This document shows, in pieces, positions 1 through 7,483 of a stretch of DNA of 21,023 nt (positions are counted from its first letter, which is position 1; each line of letters starts with the position of its first letter). Origin of the DNA: a virus; the IMG/VR virus record IMGVR_UViG_3300025168_017463, positions 1-21,023 of that record, one strand, 5' to 3'. The notes beneath the pieces are model-generated. The model saw only the letters and a program-made list of their open reading frames with translations, searched no databases and had not been told where the DNA came from. Both the position numbers and the translations under genes were made by a program.

Positions 1-645
1 CATTGTTTTCACATACTGTCTATCTTTAAGAAAGTAGCTTTCAAACCCGACTGCAAAGTATTCTCTAACAGAGGTTGAAGAATATGGACTTAAAAACAAG
101 CCTTTTGTAAGACTAGATAATACCGGATACCCAACTTGTTTATATAAGAAATCATCAAATTGCTTAGAGAAATCAACATTATTATATTCTTGATCATCTA
201 TATTATAACCTTCTTGTTTCAATAAGTCAAGCATTCTTTTCTTTTTTCCTAAAAACTCATTTACGATATCTAAGTCTTGATATAAGCCTAGCTTGTATAG
301 GGATTCCACAGAGTGAGCGATTTCATGAACGATGTCATCAATCATATCGTCTTCATCATCTTGAAAATTAGTGACATATATCGTGCCACTTTTGTATAAA
401 GCATTAAGATTTCTTTTGTCAAAGTCTTCTAGATGCTCGACATATATTGAATCAATGCCGTAAACTAAGTGCTCTGGTATTGAGTTCTCTATTGTGTGAA
501 GAACTTTTCTAATATCAACATTCTCAGGAAGCGCATCAACAATAGAAACTAACACTGTTCCGTGAAGGGTGTGTTCTTTACTATCTTTTAAGCTTCGATT
601 ATGTGATTCAAGTAAGAAGTTCTCAATATTACTTCTGTTCTTCAC
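1..645 (-). CDS. Zincin-type metallopeptidase (3' part only)
   Basis: The gene runs off the left edge; 215 codons are present. Residues 107-111 read HEIAH, inside IVHEIAHSVE, which is the HExxH zinc site of zincin peptidases. About 85 residues later the segment REYFAVGFESYF offers E195 as the third zinc ligand, an arrangement resembling the ATLF-like (anthrax lethal factor-type) peptidases. No signal peptide or membrane segment is visible, so it probably acts in the cytoplasm or is carried in the virion. I start it at the GTG at 643-645, which overlaps the end of the upstream 107-aa gene out of frame and suggests translational coupling; no strong SD is visible. The substrate is unknown. The fold assignment is fairly secure and the subfamily is a guess. 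Confidence 0.75.
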   Translation of the reverse strand, partial: MKNRSNIENFLLESHNRSLKDSKEHTLHGTVLVSIVDALPENVDIRKVLHTIENSIPEHLVYGIDSIYVEHLEDFDKRNLNALYKSGTIYVTNFQDDEDDMIDDIVHEIAHSVESLYKLGLYQDLDIVNEFLGKKKRMLDLLKQEGYNIDDQEYNNVDFSKQFDDFLYKQVGYPVLSSLTKGLFLSPYSSTSVREYFAVGFESYFLKDRQYVKTM

Positions 646-952
646 TTTGGGTTCCCGCTGGGGTTCTTTGAAGAATATTTTGGAGATCGGCTGGATATCC
701 GCTGTCTACATCATGCAGAGCTTGCTGGTAGCCTCTCAGGAAATTCTCTTCCGCGACGGCCAATACAAACTCAGGAAACTCTTTTGCTAAAGTTTCCACA
801 ATCATATGTACCGTAATGTTGTCATCTTCTGGATTATGTTGCTCACCTACGTAATTCACCAACATTTCCTTAAGATTGTTCTCAGGTTCTACAACCTCTT
901 CAAGAGTTGTTGTCGTGTCGAGATCGTTCTCTTCAAATTTAATATCTGCCAT
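629..952 (-). CDS. Small conserved phage-type protein (107 aa)
   Basis: An acidic N-terminal third is followed by a hydrophobic/aromatic core (about residues 48-80) with the elements EFPEFVLAVAEENFLRGY and QALHDV. From memory this core resembles a small hypothetical protein of T4-like marine phages; I know of no assigned function. It has no Cys, signal peptide or transmembrane helix. An AAGGAT Shine-Dalgarno lies 5-6 nt before the ATG. The gene follows the PIN-PhoH gene by 9 nt and overlaps the start of the next zincin gene, so the three are very likely one operon. Confidence 0.8.
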   Translation of the reverse strand: MADIKFEENDLDTTTTLEEVVEPENNLKEMLVNYVGEQHNPEDDNITVHMIVETLAKEFPEFVLAVAEENFLRGYQQALHDVDSGYPADLQNILQRTPAGTQSEEQK

Positions 953-961
953 TTTTTATCC

Positions 962-2272
962 TTATAATACTTTTGCAGCTAGTGTCGCAACTTTTGAACG
1001 CTCACCTTTTCTAAGAGTGATGTGACCGGCTAAATCATATTCCTTGAACTTTTCAACAATATATGTCAGACCATTTGAAGTCTCATCTACATACACATTA
1101 TCAATTTGTTCGATATCGCCAGTAAAAACGATCTTGGTTCCTTCACCAACTCTTGTAAGTATAGTCTTTATTTCATGTTTTGTTAACTGTTGAGCTTCGT
1201 CAATAATTAAAAAAGTATTTGCAATAGAACGACCTCGAATATAAGTCAAAGCTTCAACTTCAATAGTGCCGTTATCAATATAAAGATCTAATGTTCTCTT
1301 ATCGCTCATAAGGAATTCTAAGTTATCTTGCATAGGCATAAGCCATGGTGCCATCTTCTCTTCCATTGTTCCCGGAAGATATCCAAGATCTTTACCCATT
1401 GGTTGAATTGGTCGAGAAACAATAATTTTTTTATAATTTTGGTGATCGTTTTCTAAAACTTGCTCAAGGCCGGCTGCGATAGACAACAAGGTCTTTCCAC
1501 TACCAGCTTTACCAACCAAGCTAACCACTTGGATTTCTGGATTCATAAGGCAGTCTATTGCGAAAGCTTGTTCTTTGTTTCTAGAACGTACTCCCCAAAC
1601 AGAATCATAATTAACAATCTTTTCTAATGGGTTTTCATATCCTAAAAACTTTGCAATGGCAGTTTTGTTGTTATTGGAGTTTGACACCATCATTATAAGT
1701 TGATTTGGGTGAGCTAATAACTCTTCTTCTGTAACGTCTATATCTTCGCCGTTATAGAAGCGATCAATTACCTGATCGTCGACCAAAAGCTCGGCATAGC
1801 CAGAATAAAGGTGCTCGCTATCCCTTACAACCTGATCTACAACAAAGTCTTCAGATGGTAAATCAAGAGCATCGCACTTGATACGCATGTTGATGTCTCG
1901 GGTAACAACAATAATTTGTTTCTTTGGATTATCTCTTTTCTCTGCTAAAGCCGTTGAGATAATTGTGTTGTCCGCATCGCTTTTATCCAACTCTTGTGGT
2001 AATACCGACAAGTTTTGAGGACGAGCATAAACAAGACCCCTGCCTTTATCAATACGTACGCCTTTTTTCAGACTACCCTTTGCTCGAAGCTCGTCTAACG
2101 TGCGGATAATATGGCGTGCATTCAAGCCAACGCTATCTTGGCGTTTTTTGTGTTTATCTATTTCTTCTAATACTTTTAAAGGAATTAGAATATCGTTATT
2201 GCCGAACGAGCTTATCGCAGTTGCATCGGTCAAGTAAACATTTGTATCTAGAACATAAGTTTTTTTAGGCAT
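962..2272 (-). CDS. phoH: PIN-PhoH fusion: PIN RNase domain plus PhoH-like ATPase
   Basis: The protein has two domains, as in bacterial YlaK/PhoH2. The N-terminal PIN domain (about 1-150) shows the acidic residues of a Mg-dependent ribonuclease: D9 in LDTNV, D99/D101 in KSDADNT and D126 in TRDINM. The C-terminal PhoH-like P-loop ATPase has Walker A GKAGSGKT at 254-261, Walker B LIIDEAQ at 355-361, a sensor-like TGD near 395-400 and a late RKGERS segment. PhoH2 proteins of bacteria have been described as coupling RNA unwinding and cleavage. phoH genes are very common in marine phages, though their role in infection is unsettled. Length (436 aa) is normal for the family. The SD AAGGTG sits 5 nt before the ATG. 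The catalytic residues appear intact. Confidence 0.95.
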   Translation of the reverse strand: MPKKTYVLDTNVYLTDATAISSFGNNDILIPLKVLEEIDKHKKRQDSVGLNARHIIRTLDELRAKGSLKKGVRIDKGRGLVYARPQNLSVLPQELDKSDADNTIISTALAEKRDNPKKQIIVVTRDINMRIKCDALDLPSEDFVVDQVVRDSEHLYSGYAELLVDDQVIDRFYNGEDIDVTEEELLAHPNQLIMMVSNSNNNKTAIAKFLGYENPLEKIVNYDSVWGVRSRNKEQAFAIDCLMNPEIQVVSLVGKAGSGKTLLSIAAGLEQVLENDHQNYKKIIVSRPIQPMGKDLGYLPGTMEEKMAPWLMPMQDNLEFLMSDKRTLDLYIDNGTIEVEALTYIRGRSIANTFLIIDEAQQLTKHEIKTILTRVGEGTKIVFTGDIEQIDNVYVDETSNGLTYIVEKFKEYDLAGHITLRKGERSKVATLAAKVL

Positions 2273-2316
2273 AATTCACCTTGGTTTATACTCTAATTAG
2301 AACAAAAAACAGTATT

Positions 2317-2622
2317 CTACTTGCAATAAGAACCTGAATCTTTTACGATTGGTTCGTATACGGTTTCTACTTTCCCTTCTGAGTTGTAGACAACTACATT
2401 CATCATGTAAGCTCTGTTCTCGTTTTCTTCCTTATCAAAACCAAAGGGCATATAGAAATGATTGCGATGGTTTTCGTGATCGTTTGTAACTATTTCAAGC
2501 GCGATGGCTTCTTTGGTGGCGCTGGCTTGTGAAGCACAAGAGCAAAAAGAACAAACTGCGGCGGAAGCGAGCAGTGTTGTTGTAGCGAACAAAGTGACTG
2601 AATATTTAATAAAATTAAGCAT
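2317..2622 (-). CDS. Small exported Cys-rich protein (101 aa)
   Basis: The N-terminus is a Sec-type signal: a Lys, a hydrophobic stretch (about residues 9-23), then a Cys-rich junction VCSFCSCAS. None of these Cys sits in a good lipobox, so cleavage after an ASA-like site is as likely as lipidation. The mature part is about 70 aa, polar and acidic, with a final Cys. I recognise no family. An ATG four codons upstream (2634) is in frame, but the only good SD (GAGAGG) lies between the two ATGs, which favours 2622. It diverges from the trypsin-like gene, and both products are predicted to leave the cytoplasm, so they may be regulated and act together; that is inference. Confidence 0.7.
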   Translation of the reverse strand: MLNFIKYSVTLFATTTLLASAAVCSFCSCASQASATKEAIALEIVTNDHENHRNHFYMPFGFDKEENENRAYMMNVVVYNSEGKVETVYEPIVKDSGSYCK

Positions 2623-2706
2623 GATACCTCTCATCTCATGAGGGTATATAGTCTTTTATTTTCGATTAATCCTATTCTTTTCTAGTTAAATAAAGGAGGG
2701 TTCGTA

Positions 2707-3489
2707 ATGTTCAGAGTTTTTTGTAAGTTTTTTGTTATACTTTTTCTTTTCACCGCTTGTGGTGCAGCTACGGCTTGTAACCACGCGCCATGGGGAGAGG
2801 ATAGTGATGTAGGGGGCGTTCTGCCGAGAACATCATTTGTTAAGATAGAGAAGATTATAGAGGTAAAAATTTGTGATCCTACGGACCCCAAGGACTGCTT
2901 TACCAAAGCAATGGTATCTTCCGGTTCTGGATTCGTAATCAAAAACGATAATGATGGTTCTTATATCTTTACCGCAGGTCATGTTTGTGATGATAGTGAT
3001 ATAATCGCTAGATTTAAAGATGCTGGTGCGATAGTCACGAAACAAGAGTTCATCGTTATGGATATTAATAAAAATAGATTTAAGGCTAAGACAATAGCAT
3101 TCACAATGTGTGAAGATATGTGCGTAGCATATGCACCCGGCTTTTATCGTCCTCCTGTTAAGGTAGCTCAACTTTCTCCTCAACAAGGAGATGGTGCTTT
3201 AAATCTAGCAGCACCTCTTGGCGTGTTCGATGATGAGATGATTCCTATCTTACATGGACATTATAGTGGTATAGCTTACGGCGGGAAAGCAATTTACACA
3301 ATCCCAGCTATTGGTGGAAGTTCAGGTTCAGGAATCTTTAACAAAAATGGAGAGCTTATCGGTATGATCCACTCTGCTCACATTAGATTCCCTTTTCTTT
3401 CTCTTTCTCCAACTCACAGAGAGATTGTTGATTACATCTTAGAGCATGCCAACAGAAAAGCTTTGTTGCAAAAGTTAATGAATAACTAA
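2707..3489 (+). CDS. Trypsin-like serine protease, probable lipoprotein
   Basis: This is the only plus-strand gene in the window. The signal sequence (1-17) ends in FTAC, a slightly atypical lipobox with C18 as lipid site. The chymotrypsin-fold catalytic triad is readable: H92 in TAGHVC, D137 in EDMCVAY and S206 in GGSSGSG. Several Cys (C57, C64, C94, C135, C139) could form disulfides in the periplasm. An AAGGAGG SD lies 8 nt before the ATG. The stop codon overlaps that of the convergent ClpP-like gene by 2 nt. A phage-coded envelope serine protease is uncommon. It might trim host surface proteins, act on entering virions or exclude superinfecting phage; none of this can be read from sequence. 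The fold and triad are secure. Confidence 0.88.
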   Translation: MFRVFCKFFVILFLFTACGAATACNHAPWGEDSDVGGVLPRTSFVKIEKIIEVKICDPTDPKDCFTKAMVSSGSGFVIKNDNDGSYIFTAGHVCDDSDIIARFKDAGAIVTKQEFIVMDINKNRFKAKTIAFTMCEDMCVAYAPGFYRPPVKVAQLSPQQGDGALNLAAPLGVFDDEMIPILHGHYSGIAYGGKAIYTIPAIGGSSGSGIFNKNGELIGMIHSAHIRFPFLSLSPTHREIVDYILEHANRKALLQKLMNN

Positions 3490-4130
3490 ACGATCTCGTC
3501 GACTAGTCCGTATTCTAAACAAGTCTCTGCATCGAACCAGACATCTCTTTTGAGAATCTCGCGAAGCTTCTTCTTTGGAATCTTTGTGTGTTTATCATAA
3601 AGACCTTTAATAACCTCCATGATAAGATCGTTGTTTTGCATTTGATCTTTCTGCTCTTCATACTTTCCCCACATTCCTGAAGAAAGTTGGTGAATTAGCA
3701 TGAAAGAGTTCTTTCGAATTGCTCTTCTAGTTCCGACGATGCTCATAAGGGTGGCTGCGGAGGCCGCACAACCCTCTACAAGCGTACAAACAGGCACATT
3801 TGATGCTTGGATGGTGTCAACGGCAGAAAGGCCGGCAAACACGCTTCCTCCAAAGCTATTAATGTGAAGGTAAATGTTTCCGGGCACTTTTGTTTTCAAA
3901 AGGTTCGTTTGGTTAACAAGGTTGGTTCCTAAACTATTAATATTCTTGTTTAATTCCAAAATCTTCGGTCGACTAACCTCTGAATAAAAATAGATGGTGT
4001 TGTTAACAACGTCAACAATATGATCTTTGTCTCTTGTCACATTTGTGGGTGATGTGGTATGAGCAGATAGCGGTGGGGGCGTCGGGGTAACCTTTCTACG
4101 TCCCGCTGCCCAAAAATAATCTTCGTCCAA
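3486..4130 (-). CDS. ClpP-like serine protease
   Basis: ClpP/crotonase-fold peptidase of 214 aa. The triad aligns with ClpP: S124 in EGCAASAATLM, H147 in FMLIHQ and D196 in LKRDVWFDAE just before the conserved EYGLVDEIV. The oxyanion Gly pair is in NSFGGSVFAG (about 92-100). Residues 1-40 are a Pro/Thr-rich extension not found in bacterial ClpP. Phages use ClpP-like enzymes either as prohead proteases or as stand-alone proteases; no capsid gene lies beside it here, so the role stays open. The start is TTG at 4130, supported by AAGGAG 6 nt upstream. It converges with the plus-strand trypsin-like gene, with overlapping stop codons. Confidence 0.9.
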   Translation of the reverse strand: MDEDYFWAAGRRKVTPTPPPLSAHTTSPTNVTRDKDHIVDVVNNTIYFYSEVSRPKILELNKNINSLGTNLVNQTNLLKTKVPGNIYLHINSFGGSVFAGLSAVDTIQASNVPVCTLVEGCAASAATLMSIVGTRRAIRKNSFMLIHQLSSGMWGKYEEQKDQMQNNDLIMEVIKGLYDKHTKIPKKKLREILKRDVWFDAETCLEYGLVDEIV

Positions 4131-4145
4131 AATTAACTCCTTAGT

Positions 4146-4388
4146 TTATTGTAGTAAAAGCAGTATTGCTAACAATATGCTTGATAGTAGGTATGTATAG
4201 AAATAGAATTTATCTAATTTCCTATCAAAACATTTCATTGCGTGCTTTTTTAAGAATACCATTCCCACAAGAAGTGGCAGGGCCATGGCCATATTGTTGC
4301 TAGCTATACAAAGAAGTAAAGCAGACGCAATCAGTATTGTTATAATTGCTTCTAGTTCTGCCGGTAAGCATGGTTTCTCATTTTTCAT
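4146..4388 (-). CDS. Small membrane protein (80 aa)
   Basis: Two to three hydrophobic segments: about residues 12-27 (AIITILIASALLLCIA), an adjoining MAMALPLLVGMVFL, and a C-terminal YTYLLSSILLAILLLL. A basic loop (KKHAMKCFDRKLDK) lies between. I recognise no family; holin, antiholin or superinfection-exclusion roles are possible for a protein of this size but unsupported. I chose the ATG at 4388. A GTG five codons upstream is possible, but neither start has an SD, and a TATACT hexamer lies just 6 nt before the ATG, suggesting a leaderless message. Confidence 0.65.
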   Translation of the reverse strand: MKNEKPCLPAELEAIITILIASALLLCIASNNMAMALPLLVGMVFLKKHAMKCFDRKLDKFYFYTYLLSSILLAILLLLQ

Positions 4389-4394
4389 ATTATT

Positions 4395-4422
4395 AGTATA
4401 CACTAATTTCAGAACAAGTTAA
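4395..4422 (-). promoter_or_regulatory. Putative sigma70-type promoter abutting the membrane-protein start
   Basis: On the minus strand TTAACT (4417-4422) is followed after 16 nt by TATACT (4395-4400), which ends 6 nt before the ATG at 4388. Transcription from it would begin at or next to the start codon. The -35 match is 4/6 and the -10 match 5/6, so this is suggestive only. Confidence 0.35.
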
Positions 4423-4432
4423 GAAGAAAACT

Positions 4433-4969
4433 TCACACATGAGGCTCTGTTACTTTTTTTACGAGAAACATCTTCCAGTCTGGATGAAGAATTTTTGATG
4501 GATACAATCCATAATATAAATCATACAGCGGCTTAGCTGGTTTGCTTAAAAGCTTCATATCGATCTGAGATAATAGATTGTTGTTTTTTTTGTTATTACA
4601 TTTATAACAAGCTGTCACACAATTCTCATAAGTCGTCTCTCCGCCTTTTGAAACTGGTATAATGTGGTCGATTGTTGTGTTTTTCTTTGAGGGAGACTTA
4701 CCGCAGTATTGGCATGTGTAATTGTCCCTACGTTTGACCATTGCTTTTGAAAAGTTAACTTTCTTTCGGAAATAGTGAACTCGGGTTTTCAGTCTTAAGG
4801 TCGATGGAAGAGAGATAGTGCCATCGATTGACCTGATCACCATATCTTCCCATTCGGATACAATATCTACTTTTCCTCGGTACATCAATTTTAAGGCTCG
4901 GCTCCAATTTACAAACCGGAGCGCACGATAATCAGAATTTAAAAGTAGTATTTTCCGATCATCTATCAT
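4433..4969 (-). CDS. HNH endonuclease
   Basis: A 178-aa protein with a classic zinc-stapled HNH domain at about 76-128: CQYC (C86, C89), TIDHIIPVSKGG with D101/H102, N117 in YENCVTACYKCN, and the second zinc pair C121/C124. The N-terminal part (LLLNSDYRALRFVNWSRALKL) matches the stand-alone bacterial/phage HNH family that starts with a short beta-rich region. It could be a homing-type nuclease or a genome-processing enzyme; neither flank is an intron. There is no SD before the ATG. Instead a perfect extended -10 (TGnTATAAT) lies 8 nt upstream. Confidence 0.9.
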   Translation of the reverse strand: MIDDRKILLLNSDYRALRFVNWSRALKLMYRGKVDIVSEWEDMVIRSIDGTISLPSTLRLKTRVHYFRKKVNFSKAMVKRRDNYTCQYCGKSPSKKNTTIDHIIPVSKGGETTYENCVTACYKCNNKKNNNLLSQIDMKLLSKPAKPLYDLYYGLYPSKILHPDWKMFLVKKVTEPHV

Positions 4970-4977
4970 ATTCAGTA

Positions 4978-4986
4978 ATTATACCA
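4978..4986 (-). promoter_or_regulatory. Extended -10 promoter directly upstream of the HNH gene
   Basis: The minus strand reads TGGTATAAT, an exact TGnTATAAT, in the gap between the 187-aa gene and the HNH gene. The -35 region 17 nt upstream is poor (CTGTAA), as is usual for extended -10 promoters. A start 6-7 nt downstream would leave a leader of only 1-2 nt. Confidence 0.5.
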
Positions 4987-4990
4987 TAAA

Positions 4991-5554
4991 TTACCAAGCT
5001 TTACAGGACCAATATCTAGCCTTCCATTTTGGACCCGGATTGTCACAATTGTGTCGTGCTCTAAAAGACTTACGTCGTTTTGGGTTTGATTTCTTGATTC
5101 TCATATTTGGATCACCAAAATTAACCTTAACGACATTACCTTTTGCGTTTTTTACATAAACCTTAGATTTCTTTACATCGCCTCTCATTGGCTTATTTAA
5201 AGTAACCTTTCGGCCTTGATATTCTGCTTCTTCGATTACATCATCCCAAAATTCAAGGTCTTCTGCAACTGAGCCGTCCTCATAAGTTGCGTCTGTGATG
5301 TGATAATACTCTTCTTCTAAACCCATCTTCTCTTCTCTGCGATCAGATAAAGAGCTTGCAGCTTGCATTAAAAGATTCTCGTAAGCCTCTTGTTGAACAG
5401 GGCTTAATGTGTTGTGAGTTTGTGATAGACTCTGGGCTGTTTCACGAATCATGTTGTTAAATGCCGTAGCTTCATCTTCTGGTGTTGTTTCTGATAAGCT
5501 ATTTTTTAACTCTTCGCGGATTAATTCTCTAATTCTTGCTTTGGTGATTTTCAT
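4991..5554 (-). CDS. Modular phage protein: N-terminal IREEL helix plus basic Cys C-terminal module
   Basis: Residues 1-21 form a charged amphipathic helix (TKARIRELIREELKNSL) that recurs in other proteins of this window. The middle (about 22-110) is acidic and helical. The last 70 residues are very basic, with the segments VYVKNAKGNVVKVNFGDP, RRKSFRARHNCDN and a final KARYWSCKAW. From memory this C-terminal module occurs on assorted proteins of marine T4-like phages; I know no biochemical function. The ATG overlaps the stop of the upstream 307-aa gene (ATGA), so the two are translationally coupled. Both end in basic, Cys-containing modules. Confidence 0.8.
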   Translation of the reverse strand: MKITKARIRELIREELKNSLSETTPEDEATAFNNMIRETAQSLSQTHNTLSPVQQEAYENLLMQAASSLSDRREEKMGLEEEYYHITDATYEDGSVAEDLEFWDDVIEEAEYQGRKVTLNKPMRGDVKKSKVYVKNAKGNVVKVNFGDPNMRIKKSNPKRRKSFRARHNCDNPGPKWKARYWSCKAW

Positions 5555-6474
5555 TTCTTTTTACCCCACTTCTTTCCTTTGCCTTTTGAATCGCAGGCTG
5601 CTGGTGTTGGCCGGCAGGAAGGATATTTTGCTCTCTTTTCGCCTTCTTTTCTCCCACAAGATTTACAAGTCTTTTTTCCTGTTTTCTTGTCTTTTCGACA
5701 AGTGTTACAATCCACCCATCCTTTTGACTTGCCTTTTCCGCCTTGTCGAGAGAACCATTTATGAAGACCCTCTTTCTCTTTTAAAAAAGATTCAAGTTCT
5801 TCTTCGATGATTTCTCTAAGTCGACTTTCGCTAACGCCTTTCCAAATTTTACCTTGTCGACACCTCACAACTGCTCCTGAAGCATATGCGGATGGCCAAA
5901 CATCATACTTACGTTTTGCAATACGAGTGCATCGGTCGTCTTTCTTTTCTTCTAGATCAATACCCAGTTCTTCTGCGTCTTCTTCTCTGTCCTCGCGACT
6001 GGAAGCTTGATATTGTTCGTCTTCTTCTTGAAGACCACTAGTGTTTTTCTCTTGCCACTCGTTTGACGTCTTGTCCTCGGAGATAGGACCGCCGGCTGCC
6101 CAAGTATAACATGATCTTGCTGAGTGGCATTTAAAGTGATGCATCCAGCAGTAACCAAGCTTTCCTTCTGCGTCCTCAATTGGTTCAGACACTGGTCCCG
6201 GAAGGCACTCAAGCATTCTGGGAGATATATCAAAAGCGATACAATTACCGCAACGAGATTTCTTTGCAACCTCTGGATCAGTATTCCAATGTTCGGCTGC
6301 ATTTGTCCAATATTCTTGATCATCTAAGTTCAAAGGACCATACTGAATATGTTCGGCCTGAATTGCAGCGTCTCTGTTCTTTGTATTGAGTTCTAAGTCT
6401 TGTGTGGCCGGGGGGCAGGGAAGCTTTCCTGATTGTTCCACTACTTTTCGCCAACTTTCGAGTAACTTCTTCAT
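5551..6474 (-). CDS. Multi-module Cys-rich protein with HiPIP-like domain
   Basis: Four parts are visible. (1) Residues 1-14 (MKKLLESWRKVVEQ) are an N-terminal helix of a kind common on marine phage proteins. (2) About 42-132 resembles a high-potential iron-sulfur domain: C75-x2-C78, GYC at 109, then SCYTWAAGGP with C122; C90 and C116 are extra. (3) About 181-212 contains KRKYDVWPSAYASGAVVRCR, a short module I recall from giant viruses and phages. (4) About 216-232 is the shared SRLREIIEEELESF helix, followed by a basic Cys module (WVDCNTC, CKSCGRKEGEKR, YPSCRPTPAAC). No SD is visible; an 18-nt palindrome lies just before the start. The function is unknown. Confidence 0.8.
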   Translation of the reverse strand: MKKLLESWRKVVEQSGKLPCPPATQDLELNTKNRDAAIQAEHIQYGPLNLDDQEYWTNAAEHWNTDPEVAKKSRCGNCIAFDISPRMLECLPGPVSEPIEDAEGKLGYCWMHHFKCHSARSCYTWAAGGPISEDKTSNEWQEKNTSGLQEEDEQYQASSREDREEDAEELGIDLEEKKDDRCTRIAKRKYDVWPSAYASGAVVRCRQGKIWKGVSESRLREIIEEELESFLKEKEGLHKWFSRQGGKGKSKGWVDCNTCRKDKKTGKKTCKSCGRKEGEKRAKYPSCRPTPAACDSKGKGKKWGKKK

Positions 6475-6480
6475 AACTTT

Positions 6481-6498
6481 AAGTAGTTCAAACTACTT
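6481..6498. repeat. 18-nt perfect palindrome at the uvsE stop
   Basis: AAGTAGTT-CA-AACTACTT is a perfect inverted repeat (8-bp arms, 2-nt centre). It includes the uvsE stop codon (6488-6490) and ends 7 nt before the ATG of the 307-aa gene. It is not followed by a T-run on either strand, so it is not an intrinsic terminator. It could be an mRNA hairpin shaping translation of the next gene, which lacks an SD, or a protein-binding site. Confidence 0.55.
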
Positions 6499-7447
6499 GA
6501 TAATTCTTTTCAACTCTGTTTTTTTCCAGCAAAAGATCTTTCATTTTGAATAGTCCGATCTCTTTGTGTTTGCATTCGAGCATAACATCGACATCGTGGC
6601 CGAACGTATTAACAGGAAGCCAGTACGAATCAGAATGAGCATTAGGGCGAATTTTTGGATCGTTTTGTTCATCAGGTCTAGATTGTGAATAGTGTACTAC
6701 GGGCTTGACGTCGCCCCAAGTCTTGACAGCTAAAGACAAAGCTTCTTTGTTAGTCAAATCGCCAGTGCAAAATAAATGATGATGAAGATCATGCACAACG
6801 GGAATTCCGATGCGCGTATATACATCTTCGCAAAGTTCACGAGTTGAATAGAGAGAGGCTTTGTCGTCGTTCTCAACAGTCAACCTAGATTGGACTGCTG
6901 GGGATAGACGTTCAAAGTTGCGACAAAAGTTGTCGACAGCCATAGGCTTATCATTATAATGCGCTCCGACATGAATGTTAAGCTTGTTGAACGGTGTACG
7001 GGACAAACCAAGCATGTCAAAGACCTCTCCGTGTGTTTCTAAGTCTTTGATAGTATTGATTACAACCCGCTCGGAAGGGGAAGTAAGTTTGTTGAATGGA
7101 CCGGGATGACTAGTGATACGATGGCCGTGGTCTTCGATATAATCGCCGGCGTCTTGAAGTACACCACAGATCTCTTCATAATCTGGAAGATCTGACAATC
7201 TGTATTCTGACGACCATGGAAACAGATCCGAGGATATCCTGAAGAACCGAATGTTACGACGCTCATTCCACTGAAGGATCTTAATAAGATCTTTGCAGTT
7301 GGCTAAAGCTAGCTCAGAGGCGTATTTAAGCCCTCTGGCTTTGAAGGTACGCTTGATCATTGAGCGATTGGTAGTAACGCGCTTGGCTTTGGGCGCATTG
7401 GATAGTTCCATGTTGATACATGCATAGCCTAAGTTATGTTCTTTCAT
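6488..7447 (-). CDS. uvsE: UV damage endonuclease (UVDE/UvsE)
   Basis: A TIM-barrel metal-dependent nuclease that nicks DNA 5' of UV photoproducts and begins an alternative excision repair. Family motifs follow in order: LGYACIN (6-12), RISSDLFPW (70-78), SHPGPFNKL with H114, NIHVGAHYNDK with H159, TVENDDK with E192, VVHDLHHH with D220/H223, VHYSQSR with H252, AHSDSYW with H271 and MLECKHKE with E291. These correspond to the three-metal ligand set. Length (319 aa) is normal for the family. The ATG at 7447 has no SD, and a TTGACT-17-TAGAGT promoter ends 6 nt before it. A repair enzyme fits a phage exposed to sunlight. Confidence 0.95.
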   Translation of the reverse strand: MKEHNLGYACINMELSNAPKAKRVTTNRSMIKRTFKARGLKYASELALANCKDLIKILQWNERRNIRFFRISSDLFPWSSEYRLSDLPDYEEICGVLQDAGDYIEDHGHRITSHPGPFNKLTSPSERVVINTIKDLETHGEVFDMLGLSRTPFNKLNIHVGAHYNDKPMAVDNFCRNFERLSPAVQSRLTVENDDKASLYSTRELCEDVYTRIGIPVVHDLHHHLFCTGDLTNKEALSLAVKTWGDVKPVVHYSQSRPDEQNDPKIRPNAHSDSYWLPVNTFGHDVDVMLECKHKEIGLFKMKDLLLEKNRVEKNYQVV

Positions 7448-7453
7448 AGTAAT

Positions 7454-7482
7454 ACTCTATCAGTTTAGAAGTTAAAAGTCAA
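7454..7482 (-). promoter_or_regulatory. Putative promoter abutting the uvsE start
   Basis: TTGACT (7477-7482) and TAGAGT (7454-7459) are separated by exactly 17 nt on the minus strand. The -10 ends 6 nt before the uvsE ATG, so the predicted transcript would be leaderless, consistent with the missing SD. The -35 is 5/6 and the -10 4/6. Confidence 0.45.
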
Positions 7483-7483
7483 G

